A stretch of DNA of 64,000 nucleotides from the NCBI RefSeq assembly GCF_004135735.1, contig NZ_CP012670.1, forward strand, positions 5,596,501 to 5,660,500, read 5' to 3'. Of this stretch, positions 8,330-18,582 are shown in pieces. The stretch comes from Sorangium cellulosum (GTDB lineage Bacteria > Myxococcota_A > Polyangia > Polyangiales > Polyangiaceae). The notes below the pieces were generated by a model. The model saw only the letters and a list, made by a program, of their open reading frames with translations. It searched no databases and had not been told where the DNA came from. A program made the translations under genes and the position numbers. Each line of letters starts with the position of its first letter. The stretch's first letter is position 1.

Positions 8330-8622
8330 ACTTCCCGTCACCGGGCGAGGCGGCCGCGCGCAGGGCGCATCGCACCACATGTCCCCACCCGGCATCCACC
8401 CAGCCCGTGGCGCCCACCGCGGCGCCGGTGACGCCGCGCCGCGTCCCCCCGCCGGCCGGGCGGGGGGCGCGGCGCGGTCGCGCCGGTATCGCAACGCTGG
8501 AATCCGCGCGCCGCGCTGCCGCGTGGGCCCTCGGGCGGAGGCGGGCGAGCGGCGCACAAGCCATCGATCTGTAGGAGATCTGCGCCTCTGGCCTCATCGC
8601 AGGACGCATAACCGGACCGAAA

Positions 8623-9954
8623 ATGACCCATTCAGAGAAAGAGAAGTACGATCTACCCGTCAGTTTCAGTTATCCTCGATCTGCCATGGATCGCCGCGCG
8701 CAGATCACTGCAACCCCGCTTCACGTACCGAGCATTCTTGTGGTCCTCGATCCCGCGTGGCCGGAGCTCTTCAGCCTGTGCCTCGCCGTGGCGCCGGGCT
8801 GCGGGGTGCTCCTGCACCGCTGCGACGCGTCCACCGCCGCGACGATCGCGGCCGAGCGGCGGCCGCTCGCGATCATCATGTCGAACGGCGTCCACGCGAA
8901 GGATCCGACCGAGTTCGACGCGCTCGCGCGCGACGTCCGCGCGAAGTTGCTTCGGCTCGACGAGGAGGTCAGCGAGCGAGAGCTGGAGGCCATGCTGAGC
9001 GGCGCGCTGCGCGACACGCGCGACGCGCGCGATCCGGGGCGGCGCGACGAGGGCAGCGGGCGCTACACGGTGATCGGCGCGCAGCGCAGCGAGGCCGTCG
9101 GCGGAAGGGGGGCCACGGGCGCGGAGCCCCGGTCCGCGCAGAGGCCGGCGACCTCGAGCGCGGACCCCCGGCTCGCGCAGCAGCGCAGCGAGACGCTCCG
9201 GAGCACGCTGCCGCCGCCCTCGTCGCGCGCCGGATCCCCGGCCTCGCTCCGCACGCCCCCGACCCAGGGCGCGGCCACGGCGGCCCCTCCGTCCGGGGCG
9301 CCGTCCTCGTTCCGATCGCCGCCGTCGATGCGCGCCGTGCTCCCGTCGGCGCACGCGCAGGCGGCGCCCCACGCCGCGCCGGGCGGGCCCCGCTCGGTGC
9401 CGCCGCCCCCGTCGGTACGCGCGGCGTCGCTCCCGACGAGCGCCGGCGCGCTCTCGGGCCCGCCCCCCTCGACGCGCTCCCCTGCAGCGAGCGCGCCGCC
9501 GCCGTCGTCGCGCTCGCTGCAGGGCGCCCCGCCGTCGTCGCGCTCGCTGCAGGGCGCCCCGCCGTCGTCGCGCCGGCTGACGCCGCCGCCGTCGTCGCGC
9601 TCGCTGCCGGGGGGCGCGCCGCTACGCAAGGCGAGCATCCCGCCGCCGAGCGCGCGATCGCTCCCGCCCCCCTCCACCCGGAGCCTGCCGAGCCCGCCGT
9701 CCGTCCGCGCGCTCTCGAGCCCGCCCCCCTCGGTGCGCTCGGTGCCTCCGGGGCCGCTCTCGGGCGAGCCGCCGTCGATCCGGACGATGGCGCCGCTCTC
9801 GGCGCGCATGGCGCCGCCGTCGTCGGTGCGCCCCGAGCTGTCGCCGCGCTCGGGCGTGCGGGAGCGCGGCAGCGAGGAGCTCGACGCGGTGTTCGAGGAC
9901 CAGAAGCTGCCGCTCGACGCGCTCGCGCGCGGCAACAGCACCACCTCGCGCTGA
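8623..9954 (+). CDS. Pro/Ser-rich protein with receiver-like N-terminal domain, unknown function
   Basis: 443 residues, or 422 if the ATG at 8686 is used; neither start has a clear ribosome binding site. Residues about 37-140 alternate hydrophobic strands and helices like a response-regulator receiver (ILVVLDP..., then RRPLAIIMSNGV), but the phospho-acceptor Asp expected at the end of the third strand is absent. The remaining two thirds is low complexity, built from variations of PPSSRS and PPPSVRS, with an exact 30-bp duplication near 9510-9570. It may be an unstructured linker or scaffold. Codon use is typical of the window. Confidence 0.65.
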   Translation: MTHSEKEKYDLPVSFSYPRSAMDRRAQITATPLHVPSILVVLDPAWPELFSLCLAVAPGCGVLLHRCDASTAATIAAERRPLAIIMSNGVHAKDPTEFDALARDVRAKLLRLDEEVSERELEAMLSGALRDTRDARDPGRRDEGSGRYTVIGAQRSEAVGGRGATGAEPRSAQRPATSSADPRLAQQRSETLRSTLPPPSSRAGSPASLRTPPTQGAATAAPPSGAPSSFRSPPSMRAVLPSAHAQAAPHAAPGGPRSVPPPPSVRAASLPTSAGALSGPPPSTRSPAASAPPPSSRSLQGAPPSSRSLQGAPPSSRRLTPPPSSRSLPGGAPLRKASIPPPSARSLPPPSTRSLPSPPSVRALSSPPPSVRSVPPGPLSGEPPSIRTMAPLSARMAPPSSVRPELSPRSGVRERGSEELDAVFEDQKLPLDALARGNSTTSR

Positions 9955-10008
9955 TCCGGGCGAGCTCGACCGGCGGCCCGGCCCGCGCAGCAGCCCGCCG
10001 GACAGAGC

Positions 10009-11514
10009 CTAGCCGCGCGGGCGCGTGGCCCAGGACACCGTGGAGGACGCGGCGCGCCCCAGCAGGGCGCCGGCGATGGTGACCAGCGCGGGGGGCGCCG
10101 GCGCGCCGAGGTCGCGGCCGAGATCGACGAGGATACGGTCGACGCACTCCATCGCGCTCGCGGCGGCGAGCTCCATCCCGACGCCGCGGCCTCCGGCCGC
10201 GCGCCCGGCGAGGTACAGCCCGCGCACGGGGGTGTGCACCGCCGGCCGCGCGCGGCCGACCTGGCCGGGCACCTGCGCCGTCCCCGCCGCGTCCTCGCCG
10301 CCCGGGCCGTCGCCGTCCCCGGTCGAGCCGTCGATGAAGACCGCCTCGGAGAGCAGGCCGGGGACCGCGCGATCGAGCGCCCGCAACAGCTCGTCGGTCG
10401 AGGCGGAGGGCGCGCCGCGCGCGGAGGCCACCGCGCGCGCGCACAGGATCTCGTGCCCGGGCGGCGCGAGCGACGGATCGAAGCTCGTCGGCACGAGGCC
10501 ATAAAACGAGAGCGGCGGCGCGCGCTCGCTGCCGTCGAGGCCGGCGAGCGCGCTCGCCGCGACGAGCCGCCGGCGCAGCCCGATCCTCACCTGGACCGCC
10601 CGCGGCTGGGGCGCGAGCGCCCGGGCGCGCGCCACGTACGCCTCGGGGAAATGCCGCTCGCCGACGAGGCCCGAGACGGTGCGCTGGAGGCCGGCCGTGC
10701 TCACCACGAGGCGCGCCGGCACCGCGGTCCCGTCCTCGAGCTCCACGCCGCACACGCGCGCGTCGCGCACGAGGACGCGCCGCACGGCGGTGCCCATCCA
10801 CACGGCGGCCCCGCGCTCGCGGGCCAGGCGGGCGAGGACGTCGGGCACCCGGGCCGCGCCGCCCTCGGGGTAGCTCGGCCGCCCGCCGCGGGCGAGCCGG
10901 CGCAAGGCGAGGAGCGCCTCGCCCGCCGAGGCCTCGGCCCCGGGGAGCGAGAGCGGCAGGCCGAGCAGCCCGCCGAGCGCGGCGACGGCCGCGGGGCGCT
11001 GGAGGAACCGGGCGACGTGCTGCTCGACGGTGACGTCGTCGCAGGCGGCCAGGTCGACGTCGCGCATCGACATCGCGTGCGCGACGAGGCGCGCGGCGCG
11101 CACGGCCTCCAGCGCCGTGAGATCGAGGCCGCGCGCGGCGCCGCGCGCGAGCCCGGCCAGCCCGAGGAGCTCCGGCCGGAGGACGACGCGGCCCGCGCGA
11201 CGCGCGGCGGCGCCGCGGGCGACGCCCGCGAAGCAGAGCGCGGCGGGCTCGTCGCTCTCCAGGAACGTGATCGCGTCGCGCTCGCCGACGCGACCGAGCA
11301 CGTCGCCGATCGGGCCCGCCTCGCCGCGGCAGGGCATGTGCGCGACGGCGTCGACGCGGAAGCCGTCTCTCTCGTGGGCCGCGGAGGAGCCGCCCAGGCG
11401 TCGCTCCTTCTCCACGAGGATCGTCGCGATTCCGGCGTGCGCGAGGAGCAGCGCCGCGGCGGCGCCGCCGACGCCCGAGCCGATCACCACGGCGCGCAAG
11501 GGGACCTCATCCAT
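10009..11514 (-). CDS. FAD-dependent oxidoreductase of the phytoene desaturase/CrtI-like family
   Basis: 501 residues. An N-terminal dinucleotide-binding fold (RAVVIGSGVGGAAAALLLAH, then VEKERRLGG) starts right after the chosen ATG at 11514. The C-terminal FAD-binding segment is RGLYLAGRAAGGRGVGMELA. The overall plan matches CrtI-type desaturases, isomerases and related NAD(P)/FAD-dependent oxidoreductases, including retinol saturase-like enzymes. No other carotenoid genes are adjacent, so the substrate is open. It converges with the gene ending at 9954. An upstream in-frame extension lacks the conserved fold and was excluded. Confidence 0.82.
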   Translation of the reverse strand: MDEVPLRAVVIGSGVGGAAAALLLAHAGIATILVEKERRLGGSSAAHERDGFRVDAVAHMPCRGEAGPIGDVLGRVGERDAITFLESDEPAALCFAGVARGAAARRAGRVVLRPELLGLAGLARGAARGLDLTALEAVRAARLVAHAMSMRDVDLAACDDVTVEQHVARFLQRPAAVAALGGLLGLPLSLPGAEASAGEALLALRRLARGGRPSYPEGGAARVPDVLARLARERGAAVWMGTAVRRVLVRDARVCGVELEDGTAVPARLVVSTAGLQRTVSGLVGERHFPEAYVARARALAPQPRAVQVRIGLRRRLVAASALAGLDGSERAPPLSFYGLVPTSFDPSLAPPGHEILCARAVASARGAPSASTDELLRALDRAVPGLLSEAVFIDGSTGDGDGPGGEDAAGTAQVPGQVGRARPAVHTPVRGLYLAGRAAGGRGVGMELAAASAMECVDRILVDLGRDLGAPAPPALVTIAGALLGRAASSTVSWATRPRG

Positions 11515-11711
11515 GACGTCGCGAGAACATAACGCGACGAGCGCCGGACGAGGGCGCCGCGTGCGCATCCGGTGGCGCACCTCGCCGCCCGCGCCTCGAC
11601 CGGCCGCTCGAGGCGCCGGGGGCGCAATCGGCGTCGCGCGCCGCGGCTCGGCGCGCGCGGCGAGCGTTGACCCTCCGAAGCGGCCCCCCGTAGAGTAGCC
11701 TGGCAGTCGAC

Positions 11712-13427
11712 GTGCCCTTTATGAAGACCTGCCCGCAGTGCCACCAACGCTACCCGGCCGAGAGCACCTTCTGCTTCATCGACGGCGCGTCGCTCGTCGC
11801 CGAGAAGGACCCGCGCATCGGGACGTCGATCGCCGGCCGCTACGTCATCGAGCAGGCGCTCGGGATCGGCGGGATGGCCACCGTCTACAGGGCGTACAAC
11901 CGGCTCATCGGCACCCCCTGCGCCATCAAGATCCTGAACCGCGATCTCGCGCAGGACACGACGACGCGGGAGCGCTTCCGGCGCGAGGCGCGGCACGCGC
12001 AGCGGCTCGCGCACCCGAACATCATCGAGATCTTCGATCACGGCGACACGGACGACGGGCTGCCCTTCCTCGTGATGGAGCTGCTCCAGGGGACGAGCCT
12101 CGCCGACGTGGTGGAGCGCAGCCGCGTGCCGCTCGCGCGGGCGCTGCCCATCTGGGTGCAGATGGCGCGCGCCCTCGGCCGGGCGCACGACTTCGACGTC
12201 GTCCACCGCGATCTCAAGCCCGAGAACGTGTTCCTGCTGAAGGGCGACTGGGTGAAGCTCCTCGATTTCGGCATCGCCCGGTGCACGCAGGACGCGCGGC
12301 TCACGCACCTCGGCGAGATCTTCGGCACGCCGGAGTACATGGCGCCCGAGCGCAGCACGACGATCGACGCGGGCCCCCCGGCCGACCTCTACTCGCTCGG
12401 GGTGATCATGTTCGAGATGATCACGCAGCGGCTGCCGTTCGACGCGCCCGATCCGGCGAGCTGGATCCTGAAGCACCTGAACGAGCAGCCGCCGCGCCTC
12501 CGGGAGCTCGCGCCCGAGATGCCCGAGGCCCTCGACCGGCTGGTGAACGCCCTGCTGGCGAAGGCGCCCTCGGACCGCCCCGTCGACGCGTACCGCGTGC
12601 TGGCGGAGCTCGAGGAGATCGCCGCCGCGAGCGGGATCGCGCTGCCCCCGCCGCCGGAGGCGATGCCGCGCGACTCGGCCGTGCGCTCGAGGGGCGCGGG
12701 GCGCGATCCGTGGGTCAGCCGGCTCGAGCTGTTCGAGAAGATGACGGCCCGCGCGTTCGGCGGCGCCGCGCCGGCGGATCTCCAGCGGCAGCTCGACGGG
12801 CTGCGCGGCCTCGTGCGGGAGCACGCCGAGCTCCGGTCGAGGGCGCTCGACGAGCAGCGGCGCCTCGAGGGGGTCGCCGAGGAGTGGCGCGACGGCCGGC
12901 AGCAGATCGGCCGGGCGATGGACGCGCTCACGGTCGACGCCTCGCTCACGCGCGAGGAGGCCCGCGCGTACCGCGCCAGGGTGGCGCCGCTCAGCGCGGC
13001 GACGCAGGCGTTCATCGCGGCGGTGCTGAGCGCCCACCGGGAGGCCGTGCGCTGGGAGGGCCGGAGCGGGTTCGCCGAGCCGTACCTCGAGCTCGCCGCG
13101 AGCTACCGGAGGCTGGCCGACCTCGTCGACGCCTGGTACGCGGCGCGGAGGGCGGACTACGAGGCCGCGAGCGAGGCGATCGCCCGCGAGCAGGAGGTGG
13201 CCGAGGTGGACGCGCAGATCAAGAAGCTGCGCGAGCGGCTCGAGGAGCTCGACAGGCAGCTCGAGGCGCGGCGCCGGGAGTCGCAGGAGCGCATCGCCGA
13301 GATCGGGCGCAGGGCCGATCAGGTCGAGTCGGAGCTGCTCCACCTGGCCAGCCGCTTCTGCGCGCCGCTCCGGGCGAAGCCGGAGCTCGGCGCGCTGTTC
13401 GTGGAGCTCGAGCGGCTCGCCGGCTGA
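11712..13427 (+). CDS. Ser/Thr protein kinase with N-terminal zinc ribbon and C-terminal coiled coil
   Basis: 571 residues from GTG at 11712; ATG at 11721 (MKTCPQC) is an equally good start. An N-terminal Cys motif (CPQCHQRYPAESTFC) precedes a complete kinase domain at about residues 40-305: GIGGMATVY, catalytic Lys in CAIKIL, HRDLKPEN, DFGIA and GTPEYMAPE. The C-terminal part is helical and charged (about 345-560), with probable coiled coil around EVDAQIKKLRERLEELDRQL. No membrane segment is seen, so it is probably cytoplasmic. The same zinc-ribbon/kinase plan recurs at 27956. Confidence 0.92.
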   Translation: MPFMKTCPQCHQRYPAESTFCFIDGASLVAEKDPRIGTSIAGRYVIEQALGIGGMATVYRAYNRLIGTPCAIKILNRDLAQDTTTRERFRREARHAQRLAHPNIIEIFDHGDTDDGLPFLVMELLQGTSLADVVERSRVPLARALPIWVQMARALGRAHDFDVVHRDLKPENVFLLKGDWVKLLDFGIARCTQDARLTHLGEIFGTPEYMAPERSTTIDAGPPADLYSLGVIMFEMITQRLPFDAPDPASWILKHLNEQPPRLRELAPEMPEALDRLVNALLAKAPSDRPVDAYRVLAELEEIAAASGIALPPPPEAMPRDSAVRSRGAGRDPWVSRLELFEKMTARAFGGAAPADLQRQLDGLRGLVREHAELRSRALDEQRRLEGVAEEWRDGRQQIGRAMDALTVDASLTREEARAYRARVAPLSAATQAFIAAVLSAHREAVRWEGRSGFAEPYLELAASYRRLADLVDAWYAARRADYEAASEAIAREQEVAEVDAQIKKLRERLEELDRQLEARRRESQERIAEIGRRADQVESELLHLASRFCAPLRAKPELGALFVELERLAG

Positions 13428-13485
13428 GCGCTCCGCCCGGCGCGGGCCCCCGCCCACCAGAGTCCGTCGTCGCCCGGTTTGCGCG

Positions 13486-16400
13486 GTGAGCGAGCGCGGT
13501 CGCCGCGGCCCCGCGCGTACTAAGCTAGCTTCCGTGACGTCCGACCCCGCAGGAGCGCCGCGGCGCGCCCCGTCGCCACGCGCGCCGGGACGCGCGCGCC
13601 GCGCCGCGTCCGCCGCGGCGAGGGCGCTCGGGCTCGCCGTGGTGTTCGCCGGCGCCGCGGTCGCCGGCGCCGCGCTCCACCTCGACACCGCCGCCGCGCG
13701 CCGGGTCGCCCGCGACGCCACGAACCGGCTCCTCGGCTCCCTCTTTCACGGGAAGATCGTCGCCGACGAGATCGAGGCGCTCGGCCTGGACGGCGTGCGG
13801 ATCCGGGCCGCGGTCGCGGTCGATCCGTGGGGCGGCCAGGTGATCCGCGCGAGCGGCATCGAGGCGCGCGCCGACGTGCTCCCGATGCTCGCCGGCGCGC
13901 TCTTCGGGTCGGGCGCGCTGCGCGTCGAGATCCCGTACATCCGGGTCGAGCAGGCCGAGGTGCTGGTCCAGAGCAACGGCGCCGGCGGGGTCACGCTCGT
14001 CGACACGTTCACGCCGCGCTCGCCGAGCCGCCCGCCGGAGGCCTCGCCGGGGGCGTCGTCGCGCGAGGTCGTCGTCGCCCTCCCGCGCATCGAGATCGGG
14101 CGCGGATGGGTCCACGGGCAGCTCGCGCCGCCGCGCGCGCTGGACGCCGACGTCAGCCGGCTCGTCGGCGCGGTGCACGTCGGCCCGGAGGGCGTCGCCG
14201 TGGACGTCGAGCAGACCGGCCTCGTGGATCGCGCGTTCCTGCCCGCCACGACCGCGGGCACCGCGAACTACCACCTCCGCGCCGGCGAGACGGTGCGGAT
14301 GTGGAGCAGCTTCGCCGGTCAGGTCGCCCGGGTCGGGATCACCGCGCGGGCCGTGCTCGACGAGGGACACCTCGAGGCGCACGCGAGCGTCCCGCGCGCC
14401 ACGCCGGCGGAGCTCCGGAGCCTGCTCCCGGATCACCCGGTCACCGAGCCGCTCACTGCGCACGTCAGCGTCGAGGGTCCCCTCCCCCACCTCGACGTGG
14501 TGGCCTCGGCCACGGCCGCCCCGCTGGGTCCGGCAGGGGGCGACGTCGCGCTCGCAGGGCGGCTCGACGTGACGGGCCCCATCCGGCTCGACGCCGAGGT
14601 GCGCGCGCGCGACGTCGATCTGCGGCTCTTCGGCGTGGACCTCGCGCCCGCCGCGCGGGGCGGTGATAGCGCCGCCGCGCCCCGCGCACCCCGCGCCGCC
14701 GCGCCCCGCGCACCCCGCGCCGCCGCGCCCCGCGCCCTCCACCTCGCCGTGCCCGGCCTCCCACGCGCCGCCGCGCGCGGCGCCCCCCAGGCCGTCGCGG
14801 CGAAGGCCGCGCCGGCGGGCGGCCGCGAGCCCGAGGCGGCGGCGGTCGCGATCACGGCCGACGGGCGGGTGCGGGCCGAGCTCGGCGACGCGCTCCGGCT
14901 CGCGGTTGAGGCGCGGACCGAGCCCACGGCGCTGCTCGAGGAGCGGGTGCCGGCCGCGGACGTCCACCTCGTGCTCGATCGCGGCGAGCTCCACGCGCGC
15001 GCGCACCTCCACGAGCCCGGCGCGCCGATCGACGCCGCGATCTCGCTGCTGCCGCGCGGCCAGGGGATCCGCTTCGCGGCGACCGCCGACATCCCGGCGA
15101 TCGCCGCGGCGCCGCGCATCGCCGGCGCCATCGACGGCGCCGGCCGCGTGCGCGTCGAGGGCAGCCTGCGCGAGGGGGCGCTCGACGCGCGGTTCGCGGG
15201 CGCGTTCGCCAGGCTGACGGCGGGCGCCGAGGTCGGGCTCACCCGCGCGCGCGTCGAAGGGCGGCTCACCGGGCCGCTCGACGCGCTCGCGATCCGCGCC
15301 TCGCTGTCCGGTGAGGAGGCGCTCGCCGGCGGCCACACGTTCGACGAGATCGAGGCGCAGGTGTCCGGCGCGCTCACCTCGCCGAAGCTCCGCGCCACGC
15401 TCACCGACGGCGACGACTCCCTGACCGCCTCGGCCCGGCTGAGCACCGCCGCGGGCGCCCTCCGCGACATCGAGCTCCGGCTGAAGCGCGAGGGCGCCGA
15501 GGTCGCCGGGAAGATCGCGGCGATCGAGCCCTCGGGCGGCGGGCTCGCGGTCGAGGGGCTCGAGCTCGCGTCCGCGGAGCTCGGCTCGCTGAGGGGAGAG
15601 CTCGCGGTGCGGGGCGGCGACGTGACCGGGCAGCTCCGGGGCGAGGCCATCGATCTCGGCCGCGTCGCCCGGATGATCGGCGTCCCGCTCCGCGTGCAGG
15701 GGCTCGCGAACCTCGACGTCGCGCTCGAGCGGGATCCCGAGGCCGGGCGCTCGGGCCACGTGCGGCTCGAGCTCGCCGGCGGCGAGGTCGCGTTCCTGTC
15801 CGGCGTCTCGGCGCACCTCGCGGCCACCCTCGATCGCGACCGGATCACGGCCGACGCGCTCCTGCGCCTCGACGCGGAGCCGCCGCGGCCGCCGGGCGCG
15901 CCGGCGGGCGCCGCGTGGTGCGCCGGCCCCCTCGCGAGCGTGCGCGTATCCGGCGCCGAGGGCACGCTGAGCGGCCCCCTGCTCCGGCCGGAGACGTGGG
16001 CCGCCCTGGTCGGCACGGCCGAGGTCGCCGCGGACGGCTGGGACCTCGGGTGCCTCTCGCGGCTCGCGCCGATCGCGCACCTCGTGAGCGAGGTGCGCGG
16101 CAAGCTCACGACCCGCTTCCGGGTGTCGCGCGCGCCCGGCGATCCGTTCCCGTCGCTGCACGACGTGCTCGTGCGGACGCAGGGCCTCGCGCTCGCCGGG
16201 CCGCACCCGCTGGGCGAAGAGCGCCCCGCGTGGGAGTCGCGCTCCATCGACGCGCAGCTCAGGGGCTCGCTCGACGGGACGACCGGCCGGGCCAGCGCCG
16301 CGCTGACCCTGTACGACGGCGGGCTGCTCGGCGACGTCTCGGGCTCGATCGATCTCGATCTCGACGCGCTCACCGGGCCGCCTGCGGGCCGGTGGGCGTC

Positions 16401-18582
16401 GCTCCTGCGCTCGCCCATCGCGGCGACGGCGTCGATCCCCCGGCGCCCGATGGGCTCGCTCACCACCCTGCCCTCGTTCGTGCGCGACCGCCTGCCGCCG
16501 CTCGGCGGCGAGCTGCGGATCGACGCCTACGCGAGCGGCACCCTCGCGCGCCCTTCCCTGACGGCGCGCGCCCTGTTCTGGGGCCTCGTGTACGCCCCGG
16601 AGGACGCCCCGGGCGCCGCGGATCTCGCGTTCCCCGCCGATCTCGACGCGTGGCTCACGTACGACGGCGAGAGGGCCACGCTGGACGCGCACGTCACGCG
16701 CGGGCGGGACGAGATCGCGACCGTGAACGCCGAGGTGCTCGCCCCGATCGACGGCCTGCGCGCGCCGGCGCCGGCGCGCGCGCCGGAGGGGGTGCCCCCG
16801 CGCCCGGCGTGGACCGGCGGGCTCCGCGCGACGCTGCGGCGGGTGCCGCTCGGCGACGTCCCGCTGCTCGGCGACAGCGGCGTCAGCGGGCACGTGAGCG
16901 GTGAGATCGAGGTGCGCGACCTCAACGTGGCGCCCAGGCTCACCGCGCGCCTCACGCTGCCGGATCTCGCGCTCGGCAACGAGCTCGCCTTCGATCGCGG
17001 CGTGCTCGCGCTGCGGATCGATCCGTCCAGCGAGCCCGGCCGCGGGCACCTCCGCGTCTCCGAGCTCGCGCTCGGGGGCCACAAGGGCGGCAAGCTCCGC
17101 GCGAACGCGTACGCGAGCGTGCGCTACCTCGGCGGGCTCGTCCCGGTGCCCGACGGCGAGCGCGCGGCGCTGGCCCTCACCGCGGAGCGCTTCCGCCTCG
17201 CGGCGCTGCACCCGCTGGTCGGGCGGACGCTCAGCAGGCTCGACGGCTACCTGGACGGCGAGCTGCATGTCCAGCTCGACGGCGCGCCGGGAGCCGACGG
17301 CGGCCGCGTGCGCGCCCGGCTCGATGTCCGCGAGGGGACCGCGCACATCCCCGAGCTCGGGCAGGAGCTGCGCGACGTGGCCGCGCGCATCACGGCCGAC
17401 GACGGCGTGGTCCGGATCGAGGGCCTCCGCGCCGCGGGCATGACCGGACAGGCGCAGGGCTGGGCGCTGCTGCGGCTCGACGGGCTCGCGCTGCGCGACG
17501 GGGCCGGGGCGCTGACCATCGCCGAGGACCAGGCGCTGCCGCTCACGTTCGAGGGGGTGCCGCTCGGCACCGCGTCGGGGGCGCTCTCGTTCGTCGTGGA
17601 GAAGAGGCCGGACGAACTCGCGCTGCACGCGACCGTGCCGACGCTCCGCGTGAGCTTGCCGGCGACGATCAGCCGCGACGTGCAGCCGCTCGACGACAAC
17701 CCCGACATCCAGGTCTCCCACCCGCTCGGGCCGGAGAAGGAGGAGCGCGCGCCGGACGCGCTCCGCTACACGATGACGTTCGACGTGGGCGACGCGATGA
17801 TCACCGGCGCCGGGCTCAGGCTGCACCTGACGAGCGACGACGGCGCGCTGCCGAAGGTGGTGCTCGGCGCCGACGCGCGGGTCTCCGGCGGCATCGTGAT
17901 CACGCACGGCGAGCTCGAGATCTTCGGCAAGGCGTTCGAGATCGAGCGCGGGCGCGTGCGGCTGCGCGAGGAGGAGACGTCGAACCCGCACCTGAACGTC
18001 ACCGCGCACTGGGACGCGCCGGACGGCACGCGCATCTACGCCGACTACATCGGCAACCTCCGGCCCATCACGGACAAGAAGCTGCGGTTCCGGTCGAGCC
18101 CGCCGAGCTCGCAGCAGGACATCCTCGCGCGGCTCCTGTTCGGCGCCGACTTCTCCGAGGGGGCGCAGGCGGCGGGCGCCGAGACGCCCGCGCGGCAAGC
18201 CGCGGGCGGCGTCGCCGCGTCGGTCGGCAGCGAGCTCGCGGCGTCGCAGCTCAACGCGCTGCTGAGCGGCATCGCGCCGCTCCAGGGGCTGTCGACGCGG
18301 TTCGGGACGACCTCGGAGGGCGCGCTGCGGACGAGCTTCGTCTACCGGTTGAACGACGAGCTGACGGCGCTGGCCACCTTCCAGGAAAGCGCGCTGGGGA
18401 GCGCCACGACCGACGCGGGCGGGCCGACCCCCGGGGGGACAGCGAACGAGCGCGGCACGCGGACCGAGGTCACCATCGACTGGCGGTTCGCCCGACACTG
18501 GACGCTCCGCGGCACGGTGGGCGTCGACGAGCGCGACGCGACCTCGGGGGCGATCGATCTGCTCTGGCAGTACCGGTACTAG
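13486..18582 (+). CDS. TamB-like translocation/assembly module protein (AsmA-like superfamily)
   Basis: 1698 residues. An N-terminal signal anchor (LGLAVVFAGAAVAGAALHL) leads into very long beta-rich sequence. The C-terminal domain of about 350 residues shows TamB/DUF490 features: the GGIVITHGELEIFGKAFEIE region, LRFRSSPPSSQQDILARLLF and a terminus ending in a beta strand with aromatic residues (IDLLWQYRY). TamB-type proteins span the periplasm and carry lipids or help outer membrane assembly. No TamA/BamA partner lies beside it here. The GTG start is tentative; GTG at 13534 is an alternative. Its stop codon shares CTAG with the convergent downstream gene. Confidence 0.85.
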   Translation: MSERGRRGPARTKLASVTSDPAGAPRRAPSPRAPGRARRAASAAARALGLAVVFAGAAVAGAALHLDTAAARRVARDATNRLLGSLFHGKIVADEIEALGLDGVRIRAAVAVDPWGGQVIRASGIEARADVLPMLAGALFGSGALRVEIPYIRVEQAEVLVQSNGAGGVTLVDTFTPRSPSRPPEASPGASSREVVVALPRIEIGRGWVHGQLAPPRALDADVSRLVGAVHVGPEGVAVDVEQTGLVDRAFLPATTAGTANYHLRAGETVRMWSSFAGQVARVGITARAVLDEGHLEAHASVPRATPAELRSLLPDHPVTEPLTAHVSVEGPLPHLDVVASATAAPLGPAGGDVALAGRLDVTGPIRLDAEVRARDVDLRLFGVDLAPAARGGDSAAAPRAPRAAAPRAPRAAAPRALHLAVPGLPRAAARGAPQAVAAKAAPAGGREPEAAAVAITADGRVRAELGDALRLAVEARTEPTALLEERVPAADVHLVLDRGELHARAHLHEPGAPIDAAISLLPRGQGIRFAATADIPAIAAAPRIAGAIDGAGRVRVEGSLREGALDARFAGAFARLTAGAEVGLTRARVEGRLTGPLDALAIRASLSGEEALAGGHTFDEIEAQVSGALTSPKLRATLTDGDDSLTASARLSTAAGALRDIELRLKREGAEVAGKIAAIEPSGGGLAVEGLELASAELGSLRGELAVRGGDVTGQLRGEAIDLGRVARMIGVPLRVQGLANLDVALERDPEAGRSGHVRLELAGGEVAFLSGVSAHLAATLDRDRITADALLRLDAEPPRPPGAPAGAAWCAGPLASVRVSGAEGTLSGPLLRPETWAALVGTAEVAADGWDLGCLSRLAPIAHLVSEVRGKLTTRFRVSRAPGDPFPSLHDVLVRTQGLALAGPHPLGEERPAWESRSIDAQLRGSLDGTTGRASAALTLYDGGLLGDVSGSIDLDLDALTGPPAGRWASLLRSPIAATASIPRRPMGSLTTLPSFVRDRLPPLGGELRIDAYASGTLARPSLTARALFWGLVYAPEDAPGAADLAFPADLDAWLTYDGERATLDAHVTRGRDEIATVNAEVLAPIDGLRAPAPARAPEGVPPRPAWTGGLRATLRRVPLGDVPLLGDSGVSGHVSGEIEVRDLNVAPRLTARLTLPDLALGNELAFDRGVLALRIDPSSEPGRGHLRVSELALGGHKGGKLRANAYASVRYLGGLVPVPDGERAALALTAERFRLAALHPLVGRTLSRLDGYLDGELHVQLDGAPGADGGRVRARLDVREGTAHIPELGQELRDVAARITADDGVVRIEGLRAAGMTGQAQGWALLRLDGLALRDGAGALTIAEDQALPLTFEGVPLGTASGALSFVVEKRPDELALHATVPTLRVSLPATISRDVQPLDDNPDIQVSHPLGPEKEERAPDALRYTMTFDVGDAMITGAGLRLHLTSDDGALPKVVLGADARVSGGIVITHGELEIFGKAFEIERGRVRLREEETSNPHLNVTAHWDAPDGTRIYADYIGNLRPITDKKLRFRSSPPSSQQDILARLLFGADFSEGAQAAGAETPARQAAGGVAASVGSELAASQLNALLSGIAPLQGLSTRFGTTSEGALRTSFVYRLNDELTALATFQESALGSATTDAGGPTPGGTANERGTRTEVTIDWRFARHWTLRGTVGVDERDATSGAIDLLWQYRY
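14671..14736 (+). repeat. 24-bp tandem repeat inside the tamB-like gene
   Basis: Two exact 24-bp units (14671-14694, 14695-14718) and a partial third encode an Ala/Pro/Arg run (AAPRAPRA repeated). It lies in a linker between beta-rich regions and is a likely site of length variation. Confidence 0.8.

Noticed and set aside
8330..8622. Gene or RNA in the spacer before the Pro/Ser-rich protein
   Set aside because: Only GC-rich sequence without ribosome binding site, hairpin with T-tract or family features.
13525..18498. Open frame of 1657 codons antisense to the TamB-like gene
   Set aside because: It is Arg/Ala/Pro/Val-rich with no domain, and arises because GC-rich genes leave the opposite frame free of stops. 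The plus-strand frame has family features.
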